Assembly (NCBI RefSeq): GCF_016863275.1
Contig: NZ_BOOO01000024.1
Span: 1 to 64,000 of the forward strand
Reading direction: 5' to 3'
Length of the DNA: 64,000 nt
Source of the DNA: Planotetraspora mira
GTDB taxonomy: Bacteria; Actinomycetota; Actinomycetes; Streptosporangiales; Streptosporangiaceae
Shown: positions 15,983 to 25,321 of the stretch, one piece after another
Position numbering within the stretch: the stretch's first letter is position 1
Layout: the number at the start of each line of letters is the position of its first letter
Notes under the pieces: generated by a model
Database searches by the model: none
What the model saw: the letters and a program-made list of their open reading frames with translations, nothing else
What the model was told of the DNA's origin: nothing
Translations under genes and position numbers: made by a program

Positions 15983-18900
15983 TTACAGGAGCGATTTGTA
16001 GGTGTTCCAGCCGGTGCCGATCGTGGTACGGGTGCCGAAGCCGCCCGTGCCGTCGCCGGCCCACCGGTAGAGGTTGCCCGCGGTGTCGGTGGTCAGGAGG
16101 TCGTTCTTGCCGTCCTGGGTGATGTCGCCGATGCCGATGATGGCGTTGTAGGCGTTGAAGCCGGAGCTGATCTTGACTTTGGCGCCGAAGCGGCTGTCGC
16201 CGCCGGGGAGTCTCCAGAGGTCGCCCGCGGGGTCGCGGGCCACCAGGTCGCCTCTGCCGTCGCCGTTGAGGTCGCCGACGCCGACCATGGCGGTGTAGCC
16301 GCCCTGTCCGGAGCCGATCTTGATTCGGGCGTTGAAGGTGTTGTTGTTGTTGGCCGGGTAGAGCCACAGGTCGCCGGTGGTCTCACGGGCCACCAGGTCG
16401 GCGCGGCCGTCGCCGGTCAGGTCGCCGGGGGAGGTGAGCACGTTGTACTTGTTCCACCCGGTGCTGATTGAAAAGTACTCGTCGGAGGGGGAGAAGCCGA
16501 TTCGAGCCGTTCTGCCCCAGTAGGCCCGCACCTCGCCGGCGGAGTCGCGGACCAGGATGTCAGCGAATCCGTCGCCGTTGAGATCGCCGATCGGCACCAG
16601 CGTGGACGAGGTCGGCCAGGTCGCGAAGACGCCGTCGTTGCGGAAACTCCCGTTCGACAGGCCCGTCCAGGCGTTGGTCGCGCCGTCCGGGCGGACGGTC
16701 ATGAGGTCGGGGATGCCGTCACAGTCGTAGACGTGGGTCAGCAGCCGGCCGCACTTCACGGTGAGGGCCCTGCTGCCGATCTGCGCGGCGGTGGCCTTCC
16801 CGTCGTAGGTGACGGTGAGTTTCCAGATGTAGGGGCCGCTGGCGGCGAGGGCGCCGTTCGGGTCCCTGCCGTTCCAGGAGATCTTCAGGGGTTCGTGGCC
16901 GCGGGTGGCGCCGCCCTGGGACGTCGCCATCCGGTTGCCGGTGATCGTGGAGTAGACGTTCATTTCCCACGAGTCGACCGGGCGGGCCAACCACACGGAC
17001 GGCTCCCAGTCGGCATCCGGGGACTCGGGCCCGGTCCGCGGCTCGATGAGGTCCAAGGAGTCCAGTTTGCCGACGACGGGGAAGGCGTTCGGCACTCCGT
17101 CCGCGCCGACGTGTACGCGCTGGTCGGCGTCGACCCAGGCGATGTGACCGCTGTACTTGTCCACCGCCCAGGTGATCCTGCGGTCGTCCGGCAGGCCGCC
17201 GTCAGCGAGGGGCGCGACGGTCCGTTCCGCGACCGGGGTGCCGGTGTGGAAGTCGGTCAGCTTGAGTTCGCCCGCCGTGCGGTCGTGCCGCACGACGTAA
17301 CCGTCCCCGAGCATGGACTGCCCGGACGGCACCTCGAAGCCGCGGTTGTTCGTCAGGTCGTACACCCCGGCCTGCTTGCCCTCACCGCAGGACCAGTAGA
17401 GCCACCGGGCCGTCCCCTGCAACTCGGTGGGGACGCACGCCACACCGGTCGTCACCGTGCGAGTCGGCGCGCCTGGAGTGGTCGCGTCGATGGTCAGCTT
17501 CTCCGCCGTCAACGTCCCCGGCGTGCTCGCGGAAGCGCTCCACAACATGTCGTACCAGAGCGCCGCCGCCTGCACGGGGCGGCTGCGAACGATCTTGTTG
17601 TACTCCGGAGAGAGGACGTACTGCGTCTTCGGCGAGTCGCCGTCGACCACCACATAGTCGTAGGCCGCGTCCACGACCTGCCCACCGGATCCGGGCATGC
17701 TGGTGAGCCATTGAGAGGCCCCACGGGCCTCAAGGGTGGTCTCCCCATCCGGCCATATGGTCAGGAAGGAGGTGCCGTAGGAGTTGCCCTCCATCATCCG
17801 TACGCACTGCGAACCCGTCGCACACCTCACGATGGTGCCGGGAATTCCCGTGGCCACCTGCTCGGTGTCACCCGCGACCGGCACGGCCCCGATGCCCACG
17901 TCCTGCTTGCGCAGGCTGACCTGGTAGGAGGAGTCGTCCGCCAGGGTGAGATCGCCCCGGTAGAGGTCCAGTCCCAGCACATCGGCGGGCAGGGGAGACA
18001 GCGATTCGACGGCCTTCCGCTTCAGCGTTCCGTCGGCGCCTTCGGTGAAGCGATGAACCGCCCAGTCCTTCGCGGAGGAGCCCCCGACGATCAGGGCACT
18101 GTGATCAGCCACGAACAGCGGCAGCGTGGAGACGCTCGCCATGTGGTCGAGCACCTTGCTCGGCTGGCCGCCGTTCAGCGGCCAAGCCGTCACGCTCTCG
18201 TCGAATCTGTCGATCGGATCGACGGCCGGCTGCGCCATCAGCAGCGTGTCGCCGACCACTGAGATGGCGTTGGCGTTGGAGGGCAACGTGATGTCCTGCG
18301 CCGAAGCGGACAGATCGTCGCGAGGAATCCAGCGCACCGTAGTAGTTGTCCACCAAAAGATGCGTGTCTCGGTCAGCGCGACCCGCATCTGGTTCGTTCC
18401 CACCATTGCGGCAATCGGACCGATGGCCCCGGTGGTGGGGTCGAGCATGCCGATGCGGTAATCGCTGTCCTGCTGATACATGATCAGCGCGCCCTGATCG
18501 TCCGATGCGCGCGGGTCGATGGCCCCCGGGTTCAGTTTGGCGCCCGTCGGAAGCGTGATCGGCAGAGACTCCGTGGATCCCGGCTCCGTGCCGAGCAGCA
18601 CGCCGGCGGCCGGAGTGGTGGGCGTCGCGCCGCGGACGGCCACCACCTTCCCGGCAGTTGTGCCGCGGACCCCGTACCCCGCCGGGAGCGGCATCTCGCG
18701 GCGTTCACCGGTGTGCGGGTCGAGCAACGTGTACGAGTCGGTTTCCGTCGTCCACAGGAGTATCTGATCACTGTCACTTTTGACAGGCCGTACGAGGGTG
18801 CTGGAAGGCAGCGACGTCAGGCCGGGCACCGACGCTGAAGCGCCGGTCGCGTAGTCGGTCCAGAGATAGCCGTCACGGCCCTCCTGCGTGTGGAGGAACC

Positions 18901-19159
18901 CGGTGACGCCGCCGGCCTTGGGGGTGTCCACCCTTGGCTTCGACCGGGTTTCAGGCTGGATCACGATTTCCTGGGTCTCCGCGGCCGCGGCGTGAGGCAT
19001 GCTCACGGCGAGTGGCACCACGGCGGTTCCGAGCGCCAGCGCCATGGCCGCCATGCGGGCGGCGATGCGAGCCGTTGGTACGGAACGTCCTCGTCCGTGG
19101 GGTGATTCAGTCGACATGGTGGACCCGCGATCTTCGTCGGGCCCGAGGTTGTGGCGCAA
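15983..19159 (-). CDS. Secreted FG-GAP/VCBS-repeat protein, copy A
   Basis: 1058 residues from TTG 19159 (AAGAGG 6 nt upstream) or 1044 from ATG 19117, which gives a more usual signal peptide. A hydrophobic signal ends near PHAAAA. A long beta-rich region follows (probably propeller-like; HTGERREMPLP, WTDYATGAS). A FlgD-type Ig-like strand pair (ISWNGRDPNG...GPYIWKLTV) precedes the last 250 residues, which hold FG-GAP repeats with Ca-binding loops such as GDLNGDGFADILVRD, GDLTGDGRADLVAR and GDLNGDGRGDLVARD. FG-GAP units bind ligands or polysaccharide outside the cell. It is a tandem paralogue of the 19378-22518 gene with about half its residues identical by eye and an almost identical upstream element. 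Target unknown. Confidence 0.85.
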   Translation of the reverse strand: MRHNLGPDEDRGSTMSTESPHGRGRSVPTARIAARMAAMALALGTAVVPLAVSMPHAAAAETQEIVIQPETRSKPRVDTPKAGGVTGFLHTQEGRDGYLWTDYATGASASVPGLTSLPSSTLVRPVKSDSDQILLWTTETDSYTLLDPHTGERREMPLPAGYGVRGTTAGKVVAVRGATPTTPAAGVLLGTEPGSTESLPITLPTGAKLNPGAIDPRASDDQGALIMYQQDSDYRIGMLDPTTGAIGPIAAMVGTNQMRVALTETRIFWWTTTTVRWIPRDDLSASAQDITLPSNANAISVVGDTLLMAQPAVDPIDRFDESVTAWPLNGGQPSKVLDHMASVSTLPLFVADHSALIVGGSSAKDWAVHRFTEGADGTLKRKAVESLSPLPADVLGLDLYRGDLTLADDSSYQVSLRKQDVGIGAVPVAGDTEQVATGIPGTIVRCATGSQCVRMMEGNSYGTSFLTIWPDGETTLEARGASQWLTSMPGSGGQVVDAAYDYVVVDGDSPKTQYVLSPEYNKIVRSRPVQAAALWYDMLWSASASTPGTLTAEKLTIDATTPGAPTRTVTTGVACVPTELQGTARWLYWSCGEGKQAGVYDLTNNRGFEVPSGQSMLGDGYVVRHDRTAGELKLTDFHTGTPVAERTVAPLADGGLPDDRRITWAVDKYSGHIAWVDADQRVHVGADGVPNAFPVVGKLDSLDLIEPRTGPESPDADWEPSVWLARPVDSWEMNVYSTITGNRMATSQGGATRGHEPLKISWNGRDPNGALAASGPYIWKLTVTYDGKATAAQIGSRALTVKCGRLLTHVYDCDGIPDLMTVRPDGATNAWTGLSNGSFRNDGVFATWPTSSTLVPIGDLNGDGFADILVRDSAGEVRAYWGRTARIGFSPSDEYFSISTGWNKYNVLTSPGDLTGDGRADLVARETTGDLWLYPANNNNTFNARIKIGSGQGGYTAMVGVGDLNGDGRGDLVARDPAGDLWRLPGGDSRFGAKVKISSGFNAYNAIIGIGDITQDGKNDLLTTDTAGNLYRWAGDGTGGFGTRTTIGTGWNTYKSLL

Positions 19160-19191
19160 GAAATACCTCTTGGGGGGAGGGGAGAGAGACG

Positions 19192-19228
19192 GCAGAATAT
19201 CGTTCCAAACTGACAAAAAAAGACCATT
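19192..19228 (-). promoter_or_regulatory. Conserved upstream element, copy A
   Basis: 37 bp, of which 35 are identical to 22624-22660 upstream of the paralogue. It contains CGTTCCAAA and TGACAAAA (TTGTCA and TTTGGAACG on the coding strand). Flanking DNA is not conserved, so selection on a promoter/operator is likely. No clear -35/-10 pair with normal spacing was found inside. Confidence 0.65.
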
Positions 19229-19323
19229 TGGCGCACATGGCGTAGCTGATCGACAACGAACCGATCGGCGCCTGCGCTTCCTCGCTCATGCCGCAGCAGA
19301 TCCCCCATGAAGGGGATGAAACG

Positions 19324-19361
19324 GCATGTGGAGGCTCAGGGGATGCCTGGCCTCCACATGC
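19324..19361 (-). terminator. Terminator of the second FG-GAP gene
   Basis: Perfect 12-bp stem GCATGTGGAGGC / GCCTCCACATGC with a 14-nt loop, 16 bp past the stop codon. Confidence 0.75.
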
Positions 19362-19377
19362 GTTCCGCTACAGGTCG

Positions 19378-22300
19378 TCAGACGAGTGTTTTGTAGGTGT
19401 TCCAGCCGGTGCTGATCGTGGTTCGGCCGCCGAAGCCGCCGGTGCCGGTGCCGGCCCATAGGTAGAGGCTGCCTGCGGTGTCGCGGGCCAGGAGGTCGTT
19501 CTTGCCGTCCTGGGTGAGGTCGCCGATGCCGACGAAGGCGTTGTAGCCGCTGAAGCCGGAGCTGATCTTGACCTTGGCGGCGAAGCGTTTGTCGGCGCCG
19601 GGCAGTCTCCACAGGTCGCCTGCGGTGTCGCGGGCGAGGAGGTCGCCGACCCCGTCGCCGTTGAGGTCGCCCATGCCGACCATGGCGGTGTAGCCGCCCT
19701 GGCCGGAGCCGATCTTCACCGGGGCGTCGAAGGTGTCGTCGTCGTTGGCGAGGTGGAGCCAGAGGTCGCCGGCGGTGTCGCGGGTGACCAGGTCGGCGCG
19801 TCCGTCGTCGCTCAGGTCGCCGGGTGAGGTCAGCACGTTGTACTTGTTCCACCCGGTGCCGATCGCGGCGGAGGCGTTGGAGGGGGACGGTCCGGTCTGG
19901 CCGTCCTTGCCCCAGTAGGCGCGGACGTTGCCCGTGGAGTCGCGGACCAGCAGGTCGGCGTATCCGTCGTTGTTGAGGTCGCCGATCGGGACCAGGGTGG
20001 AGGTGGCGGGCCAGGTCGCGGTGAGGCCGTCGTTGTGGAGGCCTCCCGTGGACAGGCCGGTCCAGGAGTCCGTCTTGCCGTCCGAGCGGACGGCAAGCAG
20101 GTCGGGGATCCCGTCGCAGTCGTACACGTGGGTCAGCAACCGGCCGCACGACACGTGCAGCACACCGCTGCCCACGTTGATGGGAAGGGTTCCTCCGTCG
20201 TACTTGACGGTCAGCTCCCAGGTGTAGGACCCGCTGTCAGGGATGACCCCCGTGCCGGGCCACCCATGGCCGACGGGACTGGGGCCGCGTAGGGCGCCGC
20301 CCTTGAAGGTCGCCACCTCACTCTTGGAGATCTGGTTGACGATGGTGAGCTCCCAGGAGTCCACCGGGCGGCTGAGATACAAGTCCCCGTTCCAGTGAGC
20401 GGCGTACGTGTCCTTGCTCCTTGGCACGACCTCGTCGGCATCGCCATTCCGGGCGATCACGGGCATGGAGTTCGGGACTCCGTCCGCCAGAACGTGCACG
20501 CGGTCCTCACCGTCCACGTAGGCGATGTGGCCGCCGTACTTGTCCACCGTCCAGGTGATCCGGCGGTCGTCGGAGAGGCTTCCGGCAGGCAGATCGGCGA
20601 TGGTCCGCTCCGCGGCCGGGCCGCCGGTGTGGAAGTCGGTCAGCTTGAGCTCCCCCGCCGTGCGGTCGTGCCGCACGACGTAACCGTCCCCGAGCATGGA
20701 CTGGCCCGACGGCACTCCGAAGCCGCGGCCGTTCCACAGGTCGTAGACCCCGGCCTGCTTGCCGTCGCCACACCACCAGTAGAGCCAGCGGGCCGTCGCC
20801 TGCAGCTCGGTGGGCACGCAGGCCACACCGGTCTTCACCGTACGGCTGGGCGTGCCGGCCGTGGCCGAGTCCGGATTGAGCTCGGCGATCAGCGTGCCGG
20901 GAGAACTCGTGGACGCGCTCCACAACGTGTCGTACCAGACCGCGGCCGCCTGCACCGGACGGCTCCGGGTCACATCGAAGGCGCTCGGCTTGACGATGTA
21001 CTGCGTCTTCGGCGACCCGCCGTCGACCACCACGTACTCATCGGAAGCGTCTCGTATCTGGCCACCGGTTCCCGGCACGTGGGTGCTCTCGACGGGTCCG
21101 GACTGGAGGTAGGTGAGCCCGGTGGAGTCGGTGTACAGGTAGTGGACCCCTCCGTCACGAGGGCCGTCTGCCACGCGAACGCAGGCCGATCCTGTCGCGC
21201 ACCGGACGACGGATGAAGGCATGCCCGCAGGTTCAAGGGTGACGGGGTTCGCCGTCGGCGTCGTCGTCGTGCCGACGTCCTGCTGGTGGAGGCTGAGCGC
21301 ACCGTCCAGGTCGGCGATCGTGTTGAGGGTGCCACGGAAGAGGCTCAGTCCCACGACCTCGCTCTTGGTGGTCGTGATCGAAAGGGGGAGGATCACCTTC
21401 TGCGAGACTTCACCGGCGCTCTGGGTGAACCGGCGCACCGCCCAGTCGTCGCCTGAACCGCCGGCGATGAGGACACTGCCGTCCGCCGCCTCCAGCCCGG
21501 TCGCGTAGGCAGACGCGACGTGGTCGAGTAGGACCTTCGCCTCCCCACCGTCGAGCGGCAGGGCCGTCAGTTTCGAGCCGAGCGTGGATCCGGGGGCCGG
21601 CGATGCGGTCAGAACGGTGTCGCCGACCAGCGTCACCGGAGCCGAGCTCTTGGGGAACGTGAAGTCGCGTGGAGTGGCGGAGGGATCGTCACGAGGCACC
21701 CAGTGCATTGTGGAGTCGCCGGGTGTCCACCAGGCGAAGCGATCCGGGGTGAGGTAGAGCCGCAGGTTGTAGACGACCGGCACCGCAGGCGTGGGGGTGA
21801 CCACCCCGGTGACGGCGTCGAGGAGGCCGTAGTGGAAGCCCCCTCCATCCTGATACTGGATCAGCGCGCCCTGGTCGTCCGCGACACCGTCTATGAGGGT
21901 GCGGGCAGTGAGTTCGGCGCCCTGGGGGAGTCCTGTGACGGGCAGCGGTTCTACCGTCCCCTGCCGGATGTCGACCAGCACTGCCTCGGGCTCAGGGGCC
22001 GTGGGGATCCTGCCGTGTGCAGCCAGCACCTTGTCGGCGACGAACCCTCGGACGCTGACACCGGGCGGCAGTTGCACGTCATGACGCTCACCGGTGTGCG
22101 GATCGACAAGGCCGTACCAGTCGACGCCTTTACCCGGGGTCGGGTAGATGGCGATGGCCTCGCTCTCGGAGTCTGCGGGCTGCGCCACCGAGCTTCGTAC
22201 CGGCGCCGACAACACGGTGCCGGTCAGTGTCGTCGAGGCACCGGTCGCGTAGTCGGTCCAGAGGTACCCGTCCTTGCCCTCCTGCTGGTGCAGGAATCCG

Positions 22301-22518
22301 GTGGTGCCGGCTACCACCGGCGTGTCTTCGAGAGGCGTGATCCGGTTGGTGGCCGGGATCACGATCTCCTGCGAAGCCGCGGCCTGCGCAGGTGGCGCAC
22401 TGGCGGCGAGCGGAACCGCGGCAGACGCGAACGCGAGTGCCGCGGCCGCCAGGCGGGGGGTGATGCGCCGTGCTCGTGGGCGCGGTGATTCAGCCGGACC
22501 GTGGGTTGATGGCCCCAC
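19378..22518 (-). CDS. Secreted FG-GAP/VCBS-repeat protein, copy B
   Basis: 1046 residues. GTG 22518 is chosen because AAGGAG lies 6 nt upstream; ATG 22539 is in frame but has no RBS. Signal peptide with twin basic n-region (RPRARRITPRL) and cleavage near PAQAAA. Organisation equals copy A: long beta-rich region, VHVSCGRLLTHVYDCDGIPDLL junction, then FG-GAP loops GDLNNDGYADLLVRD, GDLSDDGRADLVTRD, GDLNGDGVGDLLARD, GDLTQDGKNDLLARD. The FlgD-like segment is weaker than in copy A. Probably a cell-surface or released binding protein; ligand unknown. Confidence 0.85.
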   Translation of the reverse strand: MGPSTHGPAESPRPRARRITPRLAAAALAFASAAVPLAASAPPAQAAASQEIVIPATNRITPLEDTPVVAGTTGFLHQQEGKDGYLWTDYATGASTTLTGTVLSAPVRSSVAQPADSESEAIAIYPTPGKGVDWYGLVDPHTGERHDVQLPPGVSVRGFVADKVLAAHGRIPTAPEPEAVLVDIRQGTVEPLPVTGLPQGAELTARTLIDGVADDQGALIQYQDGGGFHYGLLDAVTGVVTPTPAVPVVYNLRLYLTPDRFAWWTPGDSTMHWVPRDDPSATPRDFTFPKSSAPVTLVGDTVLTASPAPGSTLGSKLTALPLDGGEAKVLLDHVASAYATGLEAADGSVLIAGGSGDDWAVRRFTQSAGEVSQKVILPLSITTTKSEVVGLSLFRGTLNTIADLDGALSLHQQDVGTTTTPTANPVTLEPAGMPSSVVRCATGSACVRVADGPRDGGVHYLYTDSTGLTYLQSGPVESTHVPGTGGQIRDASDEYVVVDGGSPKTQYIVKPSAFDVTRSRPVQAAAVWYDTLWSASTSSPGTLIAELNPDSATAGTPSRTVKTGVACVPTELQATARWLYWWCGDGKQAGVYDLWNGRGFGVPSGQSMLGDGYVVRHDRTAGELKLTDFHTGGPAAERTIADLPAGSLSDDRRITWTVDKYGGHIAYVDGEDRVHVLADGVPNSMPVIARNGDADEVVPRSKDTYAAHWNGDLYLSRPVDSWELTIVNQISKSEVATFKGGALRGPSPVGHGWPGTGVIPDSGSYTWELTVKYDGGTLPINVGSGVLHVSCGRLLTHVYDCDGIPDLLAVRSDGKTDSWTGLSTGGLHNDGLTATWPATSTLVPIGDLNNDGYADLLVRDSTGNVRAYWGKDGQTGPSPSNASAAIGTGWNKYNVLTSPGDLSDDGRADLVTRDTAGDLWLHLANDDDTFDAPVKIGSGQGGYTAMVGMGDLNGDGVGDLLARDTAGDLWRLPGADKRFAAKVKISSGFSGYNAFVGIGDLTQDGKNDLLARDTAGSLYLWAGTGTGGFGGRTTISTGWNTYKTLV

Positions 22519-22623
22519 AAGTTCTCCTTGGCGGTGCATGGTTCAGCGAAGTCCGGCCACGATGATCGTCGGATGGTTGTGGCCGAGAACGCCGCCGGGT
22601 TCCAACATGATCGATGAGAGGCA

Positions 22624-22660
22624 GCAGAATATCGTTCCAAAGTGACAAAACAAGACCATT
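22624..22660 (-). promoter_or_regulatory. Conserved upstream element, copy B
   Basis: Partner of 19192-19228 (35 of 37 bases identical), here about 105 bp upstream of the chosen start rather than about 33 bp. The different distance argues that the element acts as a promoter or operator and is not a remnant of coding sequence. Confidence 0.65.
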
Positions 22661-22759
22661 GAGGCGCACGTGGATTAACTTCCCTATTACGGCATGAGCC
22701 GCATATCGGTCATCGCGTACGGCCGGCGGGCACGACGGCGGACCACGGCGCCGGCAGTG

Positions 22760-24274
22760 TCAGCGGAGGAGTATTCCCTTGACCTTGCCGCTGAGGCTCA
22801 GGCCGGGCTGCCACTCCAGAGTGAACGGCCTGCTGAGATCGTCGGGCATCGGGAAGACCGCGTGGTCGGTGAACTTCGAGCCGGCCTTCACCGTCCAGTC
22901 CCCTCGCTTCTTATGGGTGGAGCAGTAGGTCTTCTTCGAAGTGACGGCCTGGCCGCTGGCGAGCATGAGCACATTGGCGGTGGGAAGTTCGTCCTTACAG
23001 GTGAGACCTCGCGCCCCTCCCCGCGGGCGGTACTGGATATACGCCGTCAGAGTGTCCTTGCCCACGTCGAAGTAGGTCAGGGTGAGAATCCATTCCCTCC
23101 CTGTATAGAACTGCCGATTGATGGGATACCGGCCGGGAGCCGGCCTCTTCGTTTGTGCCGGAGTCGATTTGACCGGAGTCGCGGACGGGCTCACGCCCGC
23201 CGCCGCCTTCTGCGCGACGGCCGAACTCGTGGCCGTGGCTTCCGGTGCCCCGGCTCCCAGGTCCCGCGTGAGCCGCAGCACGGTGGCCAAGCCGCCGACG
23301 AGCAGGACGCCGACGACGACCCCGGTGATCGCGAGGCGACGGCCCCGAGACCGCCGAGGAGGGCTCGGCGACGTCTCCACCGAGGTGGCGTACAGGGTCA
23401 GGCGAGTGGTCAGCGTCGGCGGCAGCCAGTGGACCGTCGTGTCCGTGTCGCTCATCATCATGGTCTGGATGACCTGCTCGACCGAGGGACGCGCCTCCGG
23501 GTCTTTCGCAAGGCATCGGCGCACCAGCGACAGGATCGGCTCGGGGCAATCCGTGAGCGTGGGCTCCTCGTGCACGATCCGGTAGAGCACCGTGGCGTCA
23601 GGGCCCTCTCCGAAAGGGGTGTGACCCGTGGCCGCGAAATAGGCCGTGGAGCCCAGGGCGAACAGATCGCTGGCGGGGCCCGCCGGCTCTCCCCGGGCCT
23701 GCTCCGGCGACATGAACCGCGGCGACCCGATGCGCAGTCCGGTACGGGTGAACGGCGTGCTGTCGGCCGCACGAGCGATCCCGAAGTCGATGACCCTCGG
23801 CCCGTCCGGGGCGAGAAGGACGTTGGACGGCTTGAGGTCGCGGTGCACGATATCGGCCCGGTGGATGGCTTGCAGGGCCTCGGCGATGCCGGCGACCAGC
23901 ACGCGCAGGGTGTCGACCGGCAACGGCCCGAGTTCCGTCACCGCCTCGGCGAGCGAGGGGCCGGGGATGCACGCCGTGGCCAGCCATGGCTGCGCCACCC
24001 GGGTGTCGGCGTCGACGACCGGGGCGGTGTAGATGCTCTGCACCCGTTGCGCCGCGTCGATCTCCTGCTGGAAGCGTCGGCGGAACTCGGGATCCTCCGT
24101 GTACTCGGGCCGGATGACCTTGATCGCCAGTCGCCGCCCGCTCTGGGTGCTGCCCAGGTACACCCTGCCCATGCCGCCGGCGCCCAGCCGGGCGAGAACG
24201 CGGTAACCGCCGATCTCGCGCGGGTCATCTGCGGCAAGGGGTTGGAACGGTGGATCGGACCATGCCGACTGCAA
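22760..24274 (-). CDS. PknB-type membrane Ser/Thr protein kinase
   Basis: 504 residues. The kinase domain (about 15-280) has GAGGMG glycine loop, Lys in LAIKVI, HRDLKPSN catalytic loop, DFGIAR and the GSPRFMSPEQ activation segment. A Pro/Arg-rich juxtamembrane stretch leads to one membrane helix (LAITGVVVGVLLVGGLATVL), then an Ala/Thr/Pro linker and an extracellular domain of about 120 residues without PASTA repeats. The sensor domain has two Cys (CKDE, YCSTH) and matches nothing I recognise. TTG 24274 has GGAGGAG at good spacing, so it is preferred over ATG 24328. It is monocistronic; substrates unknown. Confidence 0.9.
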   Translation of the reverse strand: MQSAWSDPPFQPLAADDPREIGGYRVLARLGAGGMGRVYLGSTQSGRRLAIKVIRPEYTEDPEFRRRFQQEIDAAQRVQSIYTAPVVDADTRVAQPWLATACIPGPSLAEAVTELGPLPVDTLRVLVAGIAEALQAIHRADIVHRDLKPSNVLLAPDGPRVIDFGIARAADSTPFTRTGLRIGSPRFMSPEQARGEPAGPASDLFALGSTAYFAATGHTPFGEGPDATVLYRIVHEEPTLTDCPEPILSLVRRCLAKDPEARPSVEQVIQTMMMSDTDTTVHWLPPTLTTRLTLYATSVETSPSPPRRSRGRRLAITGVVVGVLLVGGLATVLRLTRDLGAGAPEATATSSAVAQKAAAGVSPSATPVKSTPAQTKRPAPGRYPINRQFYTGREWILTLTYFDVGKDTLTAYIQYRPRGGARGLTCKDELPTANVLMLASGQAVTSKKTYCSTHKKRGDWTVKAGSKFTDHAVFPMPDDLSRPFTLEWQPGLSLSGKVKGILLR

Positions 24275-24468
24275 GGGGGCTCCTCCATCGCTCGGCAAGA
24301 ACACGCAGCAACATAATGCGCCATTCACCCATTACTAGGCGATCTCCGGGCGACGACCATTCGCCGGTCATTCTGCGAACTCTGACGTACGCGTAGAAGG
24401 CCGCCGGAGTTTGAGCCATTACCGGCGGATCCGGCGTCGGTACGGCGTCGCGGCTCTAGCCGTACGGA

Positions 24469-24501
24469 ACGGGCCCGGCCCCACGTGGGGGACGGGCCCG
24501 T
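24469..24501 (-). terminator. Terminator of the Hsp20 gene
   Basis: ACGGGCCCG / CGGGCCCGT (9 bp) stacked on CCCCAC / GTGGGG (6 bp) with a small bulge. The hairpin is symmetric and may work in both directions; it separates the Hsp20 gene from the kinase gene's upstream region. Confidence 0.75.
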
Positions 24502-24534
24502 GTCATCAGGCGATGCCGGCCGGTGCGCGCCATG

Positions 24535-25017
24535 TCATACGGCGATCTGCTCGCCGTCCGCGGCATCGGTGGAGACGGTGATCCGCCGCGGCTCCGCCCC
24601 GGCATGGGCGCCGGCCACCCGGACGCTCAGGACGCCCGCGTCGTACGACGCCGTCACCGCGTCGGCGGTCACGTGCGCCGGGAGCGCGAACGACCGCCGG
24701 AACGAGCCGTACCGCACCTCGCGCAGCGTGCGCCCGTCGCGCTCCTCGCTCCTCTCGTCGCGCCGCTCACCGCGGACGACCAGCCGTCCACGGTCGACCT
24801 CGACCGCGACGTCCTTGTCGACGTCGATGCCGGGGAGTTCGACGCGGACCACCGCGTCGTCCCCGTCACGGGTGACCTCGGCGGCCGGGGTGAAGCCGGT
24901 CGGGCGGGTCGTGCTCAGGGGAGTCGCCGGGGCGAAGTAGGGGCCGAATGCTCTGCGCGCCACGCGATCGAAGTCCGCGAACGGGTCGCGCCTGCTCCAC
25001 AGCGTCAAGCTGCTCAT
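24535..25017 (-). CDS. Hsp20/alpha-crystallin small heat-shock protein
   Basis: 160 residues. N-terminal WSRRDPFADFDRVARRAF arm, then the alpha-crystallin domain with VRVELPGIDVDKDVAVEV, LVVRGERR and the RSFALPAHVTADAVTASYDAGVLSV signature. The family holds unfolding proteins in large oligomers without ATP. ATG 25017 follows GGAGG. A HAIR operator at 25072-25092 places it under HspR. A 7-bp stem-loop (25041-25059) lies in the leader. Similar to the Hsp18/HspX type. Confidence 0.95.
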   Translation of the reverse strand: MSSLTLWSRRDPFADFDRVARRAFGPYFAPATPLSTTRPTGFTPAAEVTRDGDDAVVRVELPGIDVDKDVAVEVDRGRLVVRGERRDERSEERDGRTLREVRYGSFRRSFALPAHVTADAVTASYDAGVLSVRVAGAHAGAEPRRITVSTDAADGEQIAV

Positions 25018-25071
25018 GTGGTCCTCCACCATCGGTCACTGCCGGCCCTTGCGGCCGGCGTTGGTACCAAA

Positions 25072-25092
25072 CATGAGTCGACCCGACTCAAT
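25072..25092. promoter_or_regulatory. HAIR element (HspR operator)
   Basis: CATGAGT-N7-ACTCAAT matches the HAIR consensus CTTGAGT-N7-ACTCAAG at 12 of 14 positions. TTGAGT on the minus strand could also be the -35 of the hsp20 promoter, so HspR binding would block it directly. Confidence 0.8.
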
Positions 25093-25277
25093 TCCCGATT
25101 CGCCCGGCTATCCGGGTGTCCGGCGATGGGCAGGGGATCGAGGGTGGGCCGCGACAGCCCGGAAGGCGTCCCCGGCCTTGGGGGAGCGCGCGCCGAGGAT
25201 CGTGCCGAGGCGCTCGCGGCCATCAGGGAATCGAGGATCATGATCGCTGTCGCGAATGTCGCCGACCCCGGGAAATG

Positions 25278-25315
25278 AAAAAGTCCCGAGCCTGTGACCT
25301 GCACAGATTCGGGAC
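25278..25315 (-). terminator. Intrinsic terminator of tRNA-Leu
   Basis: GTCCCGA...TCGGGAC (7 bp) enclosing CTGTG/CACAG (5 bp), followed on the minus strand by GACTTTTTC. It lies 7 bp downstream of the tRNA 3' end. Confidence 0.9.
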
Positions 25316-25321
25316 CGAGGT

